Positions 1-9,011 of a DNA stretch of 64,000 bases are shown here, one piece after another. The translations under genes and the position numbers were made by a program. Within the stretch, counting starts at the first letter, position 1. Every line of letters starts with the position of its first letter. Below the pieces are notes generated by a model. That model searched no databases. It was not told the DNA's origin and saw only the letters and a list, made by a program, of their open reading frames with translations. The DNA is from Mycobacterium sp. KBS0706. GTDB taxonomy: Bacteria; Pseudomonadota; Alphaproteobacteria; DSM-16000; Inquilinaceae. The stretch lies in contig NZ_VCCH02000008.1 in the NCBI RefSeq assembly GCF_005938675.2, positions 80,032 through 144,031 on the forward strand, given 5' to 3'.

Positions 1-486
1 GGCGACGGCGTCGGCGTCGAGCTGCCGGCCCGCGGCCGGCCGCTGGCGCTGGGCAAGGGCCGCGTGCTGCGCGAGGGCACGACCATCGCGCTGCTCAGCT
101 ACGGCACCCGGCTGCAGGAATGCCTGGCGGCGGCGGATGCCCTGGGCGGGATGGGCCTGTCGACCACCGTCGCCGATGCCCGCTTCGCCAAGCCGCTCGA
201 CACCGAGCTGGTCGGCCAGCTGGCCCGCCACCACGCCGTGCTGATCACGGTGGAGGAGGGGGCCGAGGGTGGTTTCGGCAGCATCGTGCTGCACCATCTG
301 GCCCGCGCCGGCCTGCTGGACCACGGGCTGAAGATGCGGCCGATGACTCTGCCGGACCGGTTCCAGGACCACGACAAGCCGGAGCTGCAATATGCCGAGG
401 CAACGCTGTCGGCGCAGGACATCGTCGCCACCGCCGCCGCGGCGCTGGGCCTCAATGCGCCGGCCACGGGCGTGATCCGGGCCTGA
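1..486 (+). CDS. dxs: 1-deoxy-D-xylulose-5-phosphate synthase, C-terminal part (cut by window edge)
   Basis: This is the last 161 codons of an open frame that is already open at base 1, so the 5' part lies outside the window. The residues [20 protein letters not shown] followed by LSYGTRLQE are typical of the C-terminal transketolase-like domain of DXS. DXS condenses pyruvate and glyceraldehyde-3-phosphate with thiamine diphosphate in the first step of the MEP isoprenoid pathway, in the cytosol. The thiamine-binding and pyrimidine domains are not visible here. A strong hairpin terminator follows 22 bases after the stop, so dxs ends its transcription unit. Confidence 0.9.
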   Translation, partial: GDGVGVELPARGRPLALGKGRVLREGTTIALLSYGTRLQECLAAADALGGMGLSTTVADARFAKPLDTELVGQLARHHAVLITVEEGAEGGFGSIVLHHLARAGLLDHGLKMRPMTLPDRFQDHDKPELQYAEATLSAQDIVATAAAALGLNAPATGVIRA

Positions 487-508
487 CGCTTTCCGCTGTT
501 TCCGGATG

Positions 509-545
509 AACGGCCGTCCCGATCCGTCGGGACGGCCGTTTTCCG
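509..545 (+). terminator. Rho-independent terminator of dxs
   Basis: A perfect 14-bp inverted repeat (509-522 and 527-540, arm AACGGCCGTCCCGA) with a four-base loop is followed by TTCCGTTG. The U tract is short, but the stem is long and GC-rich and sits just past the dxs stop. Confidence 0.75.
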
Positions 546-636
546 TTGTGCGGGGCCGATTTTCCGTGCTGCCGGGATGCCGCATCGGCGATGATGACCG
601 CCGAATCGATCCTGTGGGGACGGGAAGGGGGACAAG

Positions 637-1197
637 ATGAGGCTGCGGCACGCCATCCTGGGGATGGCTGCGATCATGGCGCTGGGCGCCTGCGTTCCGG
701 CATCCGGGGAGACCAAGCCGCCTGCGGCTGCTCCGGCCGCTGCAGCGCCTGTGGCTGCGGCGACCGGGATCGAGGCGTTCCGCGGTTCCTGGGTCGGCGC
801 CAGCCAGGGCGAGGGCGACACCCGCCGCGCCGCGGCGCTGGTGATCGACGCCTCGGCCGATGGCGGCCTGTTCCTGCGCTGGCGCAGCGCCGAGGGGCCG
901 CGCGACGGCGAGGCCAATGACGACCAGCTCAAGATGCGCGAGAACACCGCGGTCTTCGCGCCGGGCAAGACGCCGAATGTCTGGTCGGCCAAGCTCGACA
1001 GCGGCGCCCAGGCCAAGGCCCGGCTGGAGGGATCGGTGCTGACCACCGAGCTGACGGCGAAGTCCGGCGGCCAGACCGAGCTGCAGACCTACCGCCGCAC
1101 CCTGACCGCGCCCGGCAAGCTGTCGCTGCACTACACCCGGACGGTGAACGGCAAGGTCGAGACCATGATCGACGCGGATTTCGTCAAGCTGCCGTGA
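637..1197 (+). CDS. Putative lipoprotein of unknown function
   Basis: The frame encodes 186 residues and starts at an ATG preceded by GGGAAGGGGGACAAG, a good ribosome site. The N-terminus (MRLRHAILGMAAIMALGAC) is a lipoprotein signal with lipobox LGAC, so Cys19 is probably lipidated and the protein membrane-anchored. An Ala/Pro-rich linker of about 25 residues follows. The remaining ~135 residues look like a small beta-rich domain with repeated charged strands (SWVGASQGEGDTRR, LHYTRTVNGKVET). I recognise no family or catalytic motif. It is alone between the dxs terminator and the toxin-antitoxin pair and is probably monocistronic. Confidence 0.65.
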   Translation: MRLRHAILGMAAIMALGACVPASGETKPPAAAPAAAAPVAAATGIEAFRGSWVGASQGEGDTRRAAALVIDASADGGLFLRWRSAEGPRDGEANDDQLKMRENTAVFAPGKTPNVWSAKLDSGAQAKARLEGSVLTTELTAKSGGQTELQTYRRTLTAPGKLSLHYTRTVNGKVETMIDADFVKLP

Positions 1198-1243
1198 GGC
1201 TGTGATCCGAACGGCTTGCGCGGAGGCTGATTCAATCGCATCT

Positions 1244-1262
1244 TATGTCAAACTTTGACATA
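1244..1262. promoter_or_regulatory. Probable operator of the parDE pair
   Basis: TATGTCAAACTTTGACATA is a perfect palindrome of two 9-bp arms around one base. It lies 9 bases before the antitoxin ATG at 1272. ParD-type ribbon-helix-helix antitoxins repress their own operon at such sites (family knowledge). An in-frame ATG at 1245 falls inside the palindrome and is therefore an unlikely start. Confidence 0.6.
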
Positions 1263-1271
1263 GGCTCGGCC

Positions 1272-1523
1272 ATGGCAACCAACGTTCATCTCACTCCGGA
1301 GCTGGAGCGCTTCGCCCGCCAATGCGTGGAGGAGGGGCGCTTCAACAATGTGAGCGAGGTCGTGCGCTCCGGCCTTCGTCTGCTGCAGGAAGCCGAGGAG
1401 CGCCGCCACGCCTTCACGGCGATGCTGCGTCAGGTGGAGGAGGAGACCGATCGAGAAGGGGATGTCTCCACCGAGGACGCCTTGGCTGAGGTCGATCGCA
1501 TCATCGATGAAGCCGAACGGTGA
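1272..1523 (+). CDS. parD: ParD-family type II antitoxin
   Basis: The product is 83 residues. It begins MATNVHLTPELERFARQCVE and continues with FNNVSEVVRSGLRLLQEAEE, the signature of the CopG/ParD ribbon-helix-helix N-terminus. That part dimerises and binds DNA; the acidic C-terminus (roughly 50-83) should wrap the toxin. I chose ATG 1272 because the upstream in-frame ATG at 1245 is buried in the operator palindrome and would add residues the family lacks. No clear Shine-Dalgarno sequence precedes it. The stop overlaps the GTG start of the toxin by 4 bases, so the pair is translationally coupled. Confidence 0.85.
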   Translation: MATNVHLTPELERFARQCVEEGRFNNVSEVVRSGLRLLQEAEERRHAFTAMLRQVEEETDREGDVSTEDALAEVDRIIDEAER

Positions 1524-1822
1524 AAGCCTCACTCTCCCGACAGGCTGTTCGCGATCTGACCGAAGCGGCGCGATGGATAGCGCAAGACAATCCGAGCGCC
1601 GCCCGGGCATTCCGGAAATCCGTCGATGACGCCGCTGCCCGTATCGGCCGCCAGACCGATATTGGGGCGCCGCGTCCGCATCTGGCGCCCGCGCCGTACC
1701 GCTTCCTCGTCCTGAGCGGATTTCCATATATTCTCGTCTACAATGCAGCCCGCCGGCCGCCGCGTATCGCCCGCATCCTGCATGGCGCCAGGGATCTGCC
1801 GGAGCTGCTGGGCGACCTCTAG
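1520..1822 (+). CDS. parE: ParE/RelE-superfamily toxin
   Basis: This 100-residue protein starts at a GTG overlapping the antitoxin stop (GTGA). Features of ParE toxins are the N-terminal helices ([27 protein letters not shown]), the segment [27 protein letters not shown] and a C-terminal [14 protein letters not shown] strand-helix. Characterised ParE toxins poison DNA gyrase; here that is by homology only. The gene ends 4 bases into the 3' end of the convergent dctD gene. The pair looks intact. Confidence 0.85.
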   Translation: MKASLSRQAVRDLTEAARWIAQDNPSAARAFRKSVDDAAARIGRQTDIGAPRPHLAPAPYRFLVLSGFPYILVYNAARRPPRIARILHGARDLPELLGDL

Positions 1823-3171
1823 CCCGCCCTTTTGCCGATCGGCTCCGCCCGGTATTCGTTCGGATCGATGCCGTGCCGCGCCAGCTTGTCATAGAAGGTC
1901 TTGCGCGGCAGGCCGAGGGCCTCGGTCGTGGCCCGGACGTCGCCGTTATGCGTCGCCAGCGCCTCGCGCAGCAGGGCGGCCTCATAGCGCTCGACCCGCT
2001 CGGGCAGGCTGGCCGGCGTCTCCGGCGGGGCCGGGGCGTCGATCCCGCCGAGGCCGAGCGCCACCCGGTCGGCGAAATGCGCCAGCTCGCGCACATTGCC
2101 CGGCCAGTCATGGTCCAGCAGGTGCCGCCGCACGGCGTCGCCCAGCGGCGGCGGGTCGCGGCGGAAGCGCTCGGCGGCGCGGGCCAGGAAATGCGCGAAC
2201 AGCAGCGGGATGTCGGCCCGGCGCTCGCGCAAGGGCGGGATGCGCAGCGTCACCACGTTGAGCCGGTAGTAGAGGTCGGCCCGGAACTTCCCCTCCTGCG
2301 ACGCCGCGGCGAGGTCGGTCTTGGTGGCGGCGACGACGCGCAGGTCCAGCGGCCGGCGCTCATTGGTGCCGAGCGGCTCCACCGCCCGTTCCTCCAGCAC
2401 CCGCAGCAGCTTCACCTGCAGCGCCGCCGGCATGCTCTCGACCTCGTCCAGGAACAGGGTGCCGCCATCGGCATGCTCGATCCTGCCGATGCGGCGCTTC
2501 TGCGCGCCGGTGAAGGCGCCGGCCTCGTGGCCGAACAGCTCGCTCTCGATCACGCTCTCCGGCAGCGCGCCGCAGTTCAGCGCCACCAGCGGCTTCGACC
2601 GGCGGCGGCTCCAGCGGTGCAACGCCTCGGCCACCACCTCCTTGCCCGATCCGGTCTCGCCCAGCACCAGCACGTCGACATCCGCGTCGGCGACGTTGCG
2701 CACGGCGTCGCGCAGCCGCTCCATCTCCGGCGTGTCGCCGAGGAAGGCGAGGTCGTCGGCCGCCTCCAGCTGCGCCGTCAGCCGCCGGTTCTCGATCACC
2801 AGACGCCGCTTCTCCACCGCCCGGCGGACGCTGTCGACCAGGCGCTCGGCCGGGTAGGGCTTGGCCAGAAAGTCGTAGGCGCCGTCCCGCATGGCGCCGA
2901 CCGCCATGGCGATGTCGCCATGGCCGGTGATCAGGATCACCGGCAGGTCGGGGTCGAGCTCCCTGAGGCGCCCGAACAGCGCCAGGCCGTCGGTCTCGGG
3001 CATGCGGATATCGGTGACCACGGCGCCCGGAAAGTCGCGGTCGACCGTCGCCAGCGCGGCCCGGGCGGAGTCCAGCGCCGTGACCTCGAAGCCGGCCAGC
3101 TCCAGGCTCTGCACATTGGCGTGGCGGATCTCGGCCTCGTCATCGACGAAGACCACCTGCCCCGCGCTCAT
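1819..3171 (-). CDS. dctD: C4-dicarboxylate response regulator, sigma-54 activator
   Basis: DctD has 450 residues in three parts. The receiver domain (about 1-120) has the acidic pair DD10-11, phospho-acceptor Asp54 in VVTDIRMP and the conserved Lys in FLAKP. The AAA+ domain (about 145-370) has Walker A GETGSGKE and the GAFTGA loop that contacts sigma-54. A Fis-type helix-turn-helix lies at the C-terminus ([20 protein letters not shown]). When phosphorylated by DctB it should activate sigma-54 RNA polymerase at dctA, whose promoter region carries matching sites at 5111-5160. It lies 22 bases downstream of dctB and is probably cotranscribed with it. Confidence 0.93.
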   Translation of the reverse strand: MSAGQVVFVDDEAEIRHANVQSLELAGFEVTALDSARAALATVDRDFPGAVVTDIRMPETDGLALFGRLRELDPDLPVILITGHGDIAMAVGAMRDGAYDFLAKPYPAERLVDSVRRAVEKRRLVIENRRLTAQLEAADDLAFLGDTPEMERLRDAVRNVADADVDVLVLGETGSGKEVVAEALHRWSRRRSKPLVALNCGALPESVIESELFGHEAGAFTGAQKRRIGRIEHADGGTLFLDEVESMPAALQVKLLRVLEERAVEPLGTNERRPLDLRVVAATKTDLAAASQEGKFRADLYYRLNVVTLRIPPLRERRADIPLLFAHFLARAAERFRRDPPPLGDAVRRHLLDHDWPGNVRELAHFADRVALGLGGIDAPAPPETPASLPERVERYEAALLREALATHNGDVRATTEALGLPRKTFYDKLARHGIDPNEYRAEPIGKRAG

Positions 3172-3193
3172 GGCGCCCGCTTCCCGGGCGCCC

Positions 3194-5065
3194 TCATTGC
3201 GCCCGTCTCAATGTCACGGTAAAGACCGCCCCGCCGCCGTCTCGGTTTGCGGCGGCGATGCTGCCGCCGAACTCGCGCGCGATGTCCTGGCAGATCACCA
3301 GGCCAAGCCCGAGCCCGGCCGGCTTCGAGGTGGCGAAGGGGATGAACAGCGCCTTCATCGCGTCGGGGTCGAGGCCTTTGCCGGTGTCTGACACCGCAAT
3401 CTTAACCTCTTCGTCCCCGGCATCCACCGCGATGCGGATCTCCGGTGCGGGCAGACCGTCGACGGCGTCGAGCGCGTTCTGCAGCAGGTTGACCAGGATC
3501 TGCTCCAGCCGCACCCGCTCCGCCACCACCCGGACGTCGCCGGGCGGCAGATCCTGCACCAGCCGCACCGACTGGCGGCGGATGCGCGGCCGGGTCAGGA
3601 TCAGCGCGCCCTCGACCGCATCGGCGCAGGATGTCGCCTCGACCCGGCCGGTCGCCTTGCGCGAGAAGGCGCGCAGGTGCTGGGTGATGGTGCCGACCCG
3701 GTCGGTCAGCCCGGCGATGGTCGACAGGTTCTCGCGCACCGAAGCGGGTTTGTCGCGGTCGAGGAACACCGAGGCGTTGTCGGCATAGGCGCGGATCGCC
3801 GCCACCGGCTGGTTGATCTCATGCGCCACGCTGGCCGCGACCTGGCCCAGGATGGCCAGGCGGTTGGCCTGGGTCAGCTCCTCCTGCAGCTGCTGCCGGC
3901 GCTGTTCGCCGCGGCGCCGTTCCTCCATCTCCTCGGTCAGGCGCTGGTTGGCGTCGTTCAGCGCCCGGGTGCGCTCGGCGACCCGGCGCTCCAGTTCCGC
4001 CTGCGCCGCCGCTTGCCGCGCCGTGTTGGTCAGGGCGCGGTTGCGGCGGTAGAGCAGCGCGGCGGCGGCGGCCAGCGCCAGCAGCGTCACCAGCCCGGCG
4101 ATCAGCCGCGTGTCGGTCATGGCACGGCCGACGGAAGGCGAGGTCGGCGCCAGCAGGTGCAGGGTCCAGCCGGTGGTCGGCACCGGGGCGGCGAGGGCGA
4201 GGAAGCGCCCGGCCAGCCGCGCGCCCGGCAGGGTCGCGGTCACGGCCTCGGGCCGGGGCGAGGCTGCATCCGGTGCGATCGGCAGCGGGTCGAGCGGCGC
4301 CCCGCCATATTGCAGGCTCTCGCGCACCGCCGCGCGATCCGCCTCCGGCAGCGGGCCGAAGCTGCGGAAGCGCCAGTCCGGCACGTCGGTCAGCAGCACC
4401 ACGTTGCGCTCGTCGGTGACGAAGGCGGTCTCGGCGAAGTGGCCCCAGGCCTCTTCCATCTCGTCGAACTCGACCTTGACCACGATCACACCGAGCAGCC
4501 CGTTCGGCCCGTCGATCCGGCGCGACAGGTAGGAGCCGGGCTTGCGGCTCATCGTGCCCATGGCGAAGAACTCGGCCTCGCCGGTCTCGACCGCCCGCTG
4601 GTAATAGCCACGGAAAGCGTAGTGCTGGCCGACGAAGCTGATCGGCTCGCGCCAGTTGCTGGCGGCGATCGCGGTGCCGCCGCGGTCCAGCAGATAGATC
4701 ACCGCCGCCCGCGTGCCGCGGCTCAGAGCCTCGAACTTGGCGTTGATGCTGTCCAGCCGCGGCCGGTCGTTGGCAGCGGTCAGCGCGGCGCGGACATCCG
4801 GGTCCTGGGCCAGGACGAAGGGCAGGGAGCGCTGCTTCTCCAGCTCGCTGCGCAGCATCGCCACATGCAGGCCGAGGGCGGCCTCGGCCGAGCGCGCGAT
4901 CTCGCCCAGCGCCCGGTCGCGCCCGACCGGCCCGGCCAGCCAGACCACGGCGGTGAACAGGGCGACGCCGGCCACGGCGAAGATCGCCCAGCTGTGCCAC
5001 CGGTGCGGCGCTGCGGCGGGCCGGGCCAGGATTGCGGCGGCCAGGGGACGGTCGACGGTGGTCAT
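3194..5065 (-). CDS. dctB: C4-dicarboxylate sensor histidine kinase
   Basis: DctB is a 623-residue membrane kinase. One transmembrane helix lies near residues 26-46 and a second near 320-338. They flank a periplasmic double-PAS/Cache sensor of about 270 residues that in DctB relatives binds C4-dicarboxylates. A coiled coil (about 345-405) leads to the H-box [12 protein letters not shown] with the phosphorylated His near residue 414. The N-box ([10 protein letters not shown]), G1 (DTGKGLD) and G2 (GLGLGLVI) of the ATP-binding domain follow. It is divergent from dctA and leads dctD. Kinase motifs look complete. Confidence 0.93.
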   Translation of the reverse strand: MTTVDRPLAAAILARPAAAPHRWHSWAIFAVAGVALFTAVVWLAGPVGRDRALGEIARSAEAALGLHVAMLRSELEKQRSLPFVLAQDPDVRAALTAANDRPRLDSINAKFEALSRGTRAAVIYLLDRGGTAIAASNWREPISFVGQHYAFRGYYQRAVETGEAEFFAMGTMSRKPGSYLSRRIDGPNGLLGVIVVKVEFDEMEEAWGHFAETAFVTDERNVVLLTDVPDWRFRSFGPLPEADRAAVRESLQYGGAPLDPLPIAPDAASPRPEAVTATLPGARLAGRFLALAAPVPTTGWTLHLLAPTSPSVGRAMTDTRLIAGLVTLLALAAAAALLYRRNRALTNTARQAAAQAELERRVAERTRALNDANQRLTEEMEERRRGEQRRQQLQEELTQANRLAILGQVAASVAHEINQPVAAIRAYADNASVFLDRDKPASVRENLSTIAGLTDRVGTITQHLRAFSRKATGRVEATSCADAVEGALILTRPRIRRQSVRLVQDLPPGDVRVVAERVRLEQILVNLLQNALDAVDGLPAPEIRIAVDAGDEEVKIAVSDTGKGLDPDAMKALFIPFATSKPAGLGLGLVICQDIAREFGGSIAAANRDGGGAVFTVTLRRAQ

Positions 5066-5110
5066 GCCGCGAGTCTAGCACTGCGGGGCCGGACTGACTG
5101 TGGGGAAGGC

Positions 5111-5128
5111 TGTGCGGATGTCCGCCCG
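5111..5128. promoter_or_regulatory. DctD upstream activator site, distal and imperfect
   Basis: TGTGCGGATGTCCGCCCG matches the other DctD site in the left half (TGTGCGG) but has a degenerate right half (CCGCCC). It is probably the weaker of the two. Its centre is 32 bp, about three helical turns, from the centre of the perfect site at 5143. Confidence 0.6.
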
Positions 5129-5142
5129 GCCTGGGCGGCACT

Positions 5143-5160
5143 TGTGCGGGATTCCGCACA
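5143..5160. promoter_or_regulatory. DctD upstream activator site, proximal and perfect
   Basis: TGTGCGGGATTCCGCACA is a perfect 7-4-7 inverted repeat and closely resembles the DctD-binding sites known upstream of rhizobial dctA. It lies about 95 bp upstream of the -24/-12 element, the usual enhancer distance for a sigma-54 activator. Confidence 0.8.
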
Positions 5161-5246
5161 GATCGGCAGCCAGCGATCGCGGGGCGTCCAGAAAAGTCCC
5201 TTTTCGATCAAGAGTATGGCGAAACCCCGGCCGATGTAATCCCGGC

Positions 5247-5262
5247 TGGCACGGCGATTGCT
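5247..5262 (+). promoter_or_regulatory. Sigma-54 (RpoN) promoter of dctA
   Basis: TGGCACGGCGATTGCT fits the RpoN -24/-12 consensus TGGCACG-N4-TTGCW at every fixed base. Transcription should start near 5273, giving a leader of about 100 bases before dctA. A poor match to an IHF site lies near 5197-5210, between enhancer and promoter, but I would not rely on it. Confidence 0.88.
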
Positions 5263-5369
5263 CCCTACTTGGCCAGCCGTCCGCAAGAAGGGGCATCCCC
5301 GGGGCGGCAGGAAACCCCATGCCGGCGTCGCCGCGGTCATCGCGGCCTGCGCCCCGAGGAGTGTGTGCC

Positions 5370-6692
5370 ATGGCCACAGCCGACGCCGCCACGCGTCCCA
5401 TCCCCTTCTACCGCCATCTCTACGTCCAGGTGCTGATCGCGGTCGTGATCGGCGTCCTGCTCGGCCATTTCTGGCCCGAGACCGGGGCGTCGCTGCAGCC
5501 GCTGGGCGACGGCTTCATCAAGCTGGTGAAGATGATCATCTCGCCGGTCATCTTCCTGACCGTGGTCACCGGCATCGCCAGCATGCACGACCTGGAGAAG
5601 GTCGGCCGGGTCGGCGCCAAGGCGATGATCTACTTCCTGGTGTTCTCGACCCTGGCGCTGGTCGTCGGCCTGGTGATCGCCAACCTGGTGCAGCCGGGCG
5701 CGGGCCTGAACATCGACCCCGCGACGCTGGACCCGAAGGCGGTGGAGAAATACACCACCCAGGCTCATGACCAGTCGATCGTCGGCTTCCTGCTGAACGT
5801 CATCCCGGCGACGATGGTCAGCGCCTTCGTCGGCGGCGACATCCTGCAGGTGCTGTTCGTCTCGGTGCTGTTCGGCATCGGCCTCGCCATGACCGGCGAG
5901 AAAGGTACGCCGGTGCTGAACTTCCTGAAGTCGGTGTCGGGCGCGGTGTTCAAGGTCGTCAACATCCTGATGAAGGCGGCCCCGATCGGCGCCTTCGGCG
6001 CCATGGCCTTCACCATCGGCAAGTTCGGCATCGGGTCGGTGGTCAACCTGGCCTTCCTGGTCGGCACCTTCTACGTCACCGCGATCATCTTCGTGGTGTT
6101 CGTGCTCGGCGCCGTCGCCCGCTACAACGGCTTCTCGGTGCTGGCGCTGGTCCGCTACATCAAGGCCGAGCTGCTGCTGGTGCTGGGCACCAGCTCGTCG
6201 GAAGCGGCGCTGCCGTCGCTGATGGAGAAGATGGAGCGCGCGGGCTGCGCCAAGCCGGTGGTCGGGCTGGTGATCCCGACCGGCTATTCCTTCAACCTCG
6301 ACGGCACCAACATCTACATGACCATGGCGGCGCTGTTCATCGCCCAGGCGACGAACACGCATCTGTCCTATGGCGACGAGATCCTGCTGCTGCTGGTGGC
6401 GATGCTCAGCTCCAAGGGCGCCGCCGGCGTCACCGGCTCGGGCTTCATCACCCTGGCGGCGACGCTCTCCGTCGTCCCGACGGTGCCGGTCGCCGGCATG
6501 GCGCTGATCCTCGGCGTCGACCGCTTCATGTCGGAGTGCCGGGCATTGACCAACATCGTCGGCAACGCCGTGGCCGCCGTCGTCGTCGCCCGCTGGGAGG
6601 GGGCGCTGGACCAGGACCGGCTGAAGGCCGCCCTGGCCGGCGAGCCGCTGCCGGCGCTGGACGACGGCGTGGTCCCCGCTCCGGCGGAATAA
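5370..6692 (+). CDS. dctA: C4-dicarboxylate/proton symporter DctA
   Basis: The product has 440 residues, normal for DctA, and about eight membrane segments of the DAACS (glutamate/dicarboxylate) fold. It begins [20 protein letters not shown]. Hallmarks are the re-entrant serine-rich stretch [17 protein letters not shown] and the substrate-site helix with [12 protein letters not shown]. It takes up succinate, fumarate and malate across the inner membrane. ATG 5370 follows GAGGAG with good spacing. The frame is open further upstream, but that part would cover the sigma-54 promoter, so it is not coding. Control is by DctB/DctD from the divergent side. Confidence 0.95.
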   Translation: MATADAATRPIPFYRHLYVQVLIAVVIGVLLGHFWPETGASLQPLGDGFIKLVKMIISPVIFLTVVTGIASMHDLEKVGRVGAKAMIYFLVFSTLALVVGLVIANLVQPGAGLNIDPATLDPKAVEKYTTQAHDQSIVGFLLNVIPATMVSAFVGGDILQVLFVSVLFGIGLAMTGEKGTPVLNFLKSVSGAVFKVVNILMKAAPIGAFGAMAFTIGKFGIGSVVNLAFLVGTFYVTAIIFVVFVLGAVARYNGFSVLALVRYIKAELLLVLGTSSSEAALPSLMEKMERAGCAKPVVGLVIPTGYSFNLDGTNIYMTMAALFIAQATNTHLSYGDEILLLLVAMLSSKGAAGVTGSGFITLAATLSVVPTVPVAGMALILGVDRFMSECRALTNIVGNAVAAVVVARWEGALDQDRLKAALAGEPLPALDDGVVPAPAE

Positions 6693-6696
6693 GGCA

Positions 6697-6733
6697 GCAG
6701 GGCGGACGGCGATGTCAGCGCCGTCCGCCCTGC
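6697..6733. terminator. Bidirectional hairpin between dctA and the next gene
   Basis: A perfect 14-bp inverted repeat (6697-6710 and 6720-6733, arm GCAGGGCGGACGGC) with a 9-base loop lies between two convergent stop codons. It could end transcription from both sides. Neither side has a U run. Confidence 0.65.
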
Positions 6734-6744
6734 CGGCCGCGGCC

Positions 6745-7326
6745 TCAGGCGGCTTCCTCCACCTCGTCCTCGGTGCCGGCCACGGTGGTTTCCGCCGCCT
6801 CGGCCAGGGCCCGGATCCGGTCCTCGGTCGGCTCGATGCCGTGCTCCTCGAGATAGAACTTCGCGGTGGCGAGGCTGGAGGCGGGAAGGTCGGGGGCGAC
6901 GTCGTCGGTCGTGCGGTTCACCAAGGCGAGGAAGTCGATGGTCTCCTCGAAGGTGACCTTGCCGTCGGCATGGGCCGCCTCGATGAAGCTGCGGATCTCG
7001 CGCTCCTGCTTTCGGGTCAGGCCTTCGTATTCATGGCCCTCGAGGCCGCCGAGGACGATCCGCAGCTGGTTGCCGGCGGACTCCGCGTCGGTGGCGGCGG
7101 TGTCGAGCATGCAGAAATAGCTCGCTTTGAGGATGATGGCCCGCACCCGGTCCCGTCGGGTGTCCGCGTCGAGCTCCGGGCTCAGGGACAGCTCGGTGTC
7201 CATGCTCAGGATCCTGGCATATCGGGCGAGTTCCGCCCGCAGTGCCGCCTGGTCGAGCGGCTGGTCGGATTCGAATTCGACGGTCTCGATGATGTCGTCG
7301 ATCGGGGAGCGCTGCGTATCGGTCAT
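6745..7326 (-). CDS. Hypothetical acidic cytoplasmic protein
   Basis: This 193-residue, strongly acidic, helix-rich protein has no signal or membrane segment. It starts MTDTQRSPIDDIIETVEFES. A segment near residue 120 (AHADGKVTFEETIDFLALV) resembles the second half of an EF-hand loop or a TerB-like helix pair, but the first calcium ligands are missing. I do not assign a function. The C-terminus is a Glu/Ala/Thr-rich tail. It is convergent with dctA and divergent from the secreted hydrolase at 7489. Confidence 0.6.
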   Translation of the reverse strand: MTDTQRSPIDDIIETVEFESDQPLDQAALRAELARYARILSMDTELSLSPELDADTRRDRVRAIILKASYFCMLDTAATDAESAGNQLRIVLGGLEGHEYEGLTRKQEREIRSFIEAAHADGKVTFEETIDFLALVNRTTDDVAPDLPASSLATAKFYLEEHGIEPTEDRIRALAEAAETTVAGTEDEVEEAA

Positions 7327-7488
7327 GGGCTCGGCTCGTCTGTGGTCGGACAGGTGAGGGCGAGTATTGCCCGCGCCTCCGCCAGGCGGCCCATGACGAT
7401 GTCTGATGGAAACATGTGCGAGGAGTATGGGCCGCCGGAAGGACGGCGGTCCGACGTGTGGGACCCATCACAGCGAGGGAGATCCAGC

Positions 7489-8547
7489 GTGATCCTGCGA
7501 CGTCTTCTCGGCATCGCCGCGGCGGCCTGCCTGATGCTTTCGGCCCTGCCCCTGCGGGCCGCCGACGAGAAACCGCACCCGGTCAAGGTGGTGGCCGACC
7601 AGCGCCTGACGGTGACGGCGCCGGCCGGCACCGGCGAGCTGGCGCTCTATGTCTCGCGCGATTGGTCGAAGCGGCAGCCGGGCGTCACCCGGGCGGTGAT
7701 CGTCGTCCACGGCCGGCTGCGCAACGCCGACGTCTACAATGCCTCGGCCGAGAAGGCCCTGGCGGCGGCGGGGGAGGCGGGCCGGTCGGCGATCCTGGTC
7801 GTGCCGCAATTCCTGGCCGACATCGATGCTGCGGCGTTCCACCTGCCGGCCGCTACGTTGCGCTGGAGCGCTGCAGGCTGGGAGGGCGGCGCCGAAGCCA
7901 AGGGCCCGGCCCCGATCAGCTCCTTCGCCGCGCTCGACGCGACCCTGGCCCGGCTGGCCGACCGCACGCTGTTCCCGGACCTGACGACGATCGTGGTGGC
8001 AGGGCACTCCGGCGGCGGTCAGGTGGTGCAGCGCTATGCCATCCTGGGCCAGGGCGAGGCGGCGCCGACCGCGTCCGGCATCGCCGTCCGCTACGTCGTC
8101 GCCAACCCATCCTCCTACGCCTATTTCAACCCCGACCGGCCGGACGGGGAGGGCGGCTTCGCCCCCTTCGCCGCCGCCGCCTGCCCGAAATTCGACCGCT
8201 GGAAATACGGCATGGCCGAGCTGCCCGCCTATGCCGGGGCGGCGACCCCGGCGGTGCTGGAGCAGGCCTATCTCGGCCGCGACGTCACCTATCTGCTCGG
8301 CACGGCCGACACCGATCCGAACCATCCGGCGCTGGACAAGAGCTGCATGGCGGAGGCGCAGGGTCCCTACCGCCTCGCCCGCGGCGAAGCCTATGTCCAG
8401 TATCTGCGCGGGCGCCATCCGGACGGGTTCCGGCAGCGCGTGCTGCTGGTCCCGGGCGTTGGCCATGACGGCGACCGCATGCTGACCTCGGCCTGCGGCC
8501 TGGCCGCGCTGTTCGACCGGCCAGGCTGCACGCCCTCGGTGCCGTGA
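7489..8547 (+). CDS. Secreted alpha/beta-hydrolase-like protein
   Basis: The 352-residue product starts at GTG 7489 after GCGAGGGA. Its N-terminus (MILRRLLGIAAAACLMLSAL...RAA) is a Sec signal peptide, so it is probably periplasmic or secreted. The alpha/beta-hydrolase fold shows in the strand VIVVHGRLRN (oxyanion side), the nucleophile elbow VAGHSGGGQ near residue 170, and a C-terminal VPGVGHDGDRM that should carry the catalytic His. The acid is probably in the TADTDPNHPALD segment. The substrate cannot be read from the sequence. A longer upstream frame exists, but it would run through the 5' end of the opposite-strand gene and lacks a start with a ribosome site. Confidence 0.75.
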   Translation: MILRRLLGIAAAACLMLSALPLRAADEKPHPVKVVADQRLTVTAPAGTGELALYVSRDWSKRQPGVTRAVIVVHGRLRNADVYNASAEKALAAAGEAGRSAILVVPQFLADIDAAAFHLPAATLRWSAAGWEGGAEAKGPAPISSFAALDATLARLADRTLFPDLTTIVVAGHSGGGQVVQRYAILGQGEAAPTASGIAVRYVVANPSSYAYFNPDRPDGEGGFAPFAAAACPKFDRWKYGMAELPAYAGAATPAVLEQAYLGRDVTYLLGTADTDPNHPALDKSCMAEAQGPYRLARGEAYVQYLRGRHPDGFRQRVLLVPGVGHDGDRMLTSACGLAALFDRPGCTPSVP

Positions 8548-8555
8548 CATCCGGG

Positions 8556-8580
8556 CCGGGGCGGCGTGGGGCCGCCCCGG
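8556..8580. terminator. Bidirectional hairpin terminator
   Basis: CCGGGGCGGC (8556-8565) pairs perfectly with GCCGCCCCGG (8571-8580) around GTGGG. It sits between two convergent stop codons (8547 and 8588). There is no clear U run. Confidence 0.55.
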
Positions 8581-8587
8581 CATCCGG

Positions 8588-8926
8588 TCACTCGTGCACG
8601 GTGTATTTGCCGGTCTGGCAGAGGTCGACGCCGTCGTTCTGCGCGGTCCGGCCGTCCTCGAACACCGTCTTCAGGTCATAGGTGCAGGTGCGCCGGCCGT
8701 CGCCGATGGTCACCGTCACCTCGTTGCCGGCAGGCAGGTACTTGCCCTCCAGCAGGTTCTCCTCCCAATTGTCGACGCTGGCTGGCGACACGTAGAACTC
8801 GGTGGCGCTGACCGAGGTCGCATTGGTCAGGGTGAACTGAAGGTCGTCGGCGGAGGCCGGGCTGGCGAAGATCATCATGCCGCCGATGACGGCCGCAGCC
8901 AAGCTGCAGGAACGAAAATTCCGAAT
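8588..8926 (-). CDS. Small secreted protein, possible ATT start
   Basis: The mature part (about 86 residues, starting DDLQFTLTNATS) has two Cys that could form a disulfide (RRTCTYDL and VDLCQTG) and ends GKYTVHE. Similar small periplasmic proteins of unknown role are common in alphaproteobacteria (recalled, not searched). No ATG or GTG gives a full signal peptide. TTG 8902 lacks a ribosome site and yields an n-region without positive charge. An ATT at 8926-8924 is preceded by AAGGGA with a 6-base gap and gives an Arg-containing signal ending SPASA. I therefore extend to ATT, 112 residues. If the TTG is used the gene ends at 8902. Confidence 0.6.
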   Translation of the reverse strand: MRNFRSCSLAAAVIGGMMIFASPASADDLQFTLTNATSVSATEFYVSPASVDNWEENLLEGKYLPAGNEVTVTIGDGRRTCTYDLKTVFEDGRTAQNDGVDLCQTGKYTVHE

Positions 8927-9011
8927 TTGCTATCCCTTATGAAAATCACGTTCGCAAATCGCAAGGACGCGACTCGAATAATACATCGAATCCCACGGAA
9001 ATGCATTCGCC

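Noticed and set aside
5196..5212. IHF site between the DctD sites and the dctA promoter
   Set aside because: It deviates from the consensus at two fixed positions; too weak to list.
5100..5369. N-terminal extension of DctA through the upstream frame
   Set aside because: This stretch contains the DctD sites and the sigma-54 promoter. ATG 5370 has a good ribosome site and fits DctA length.
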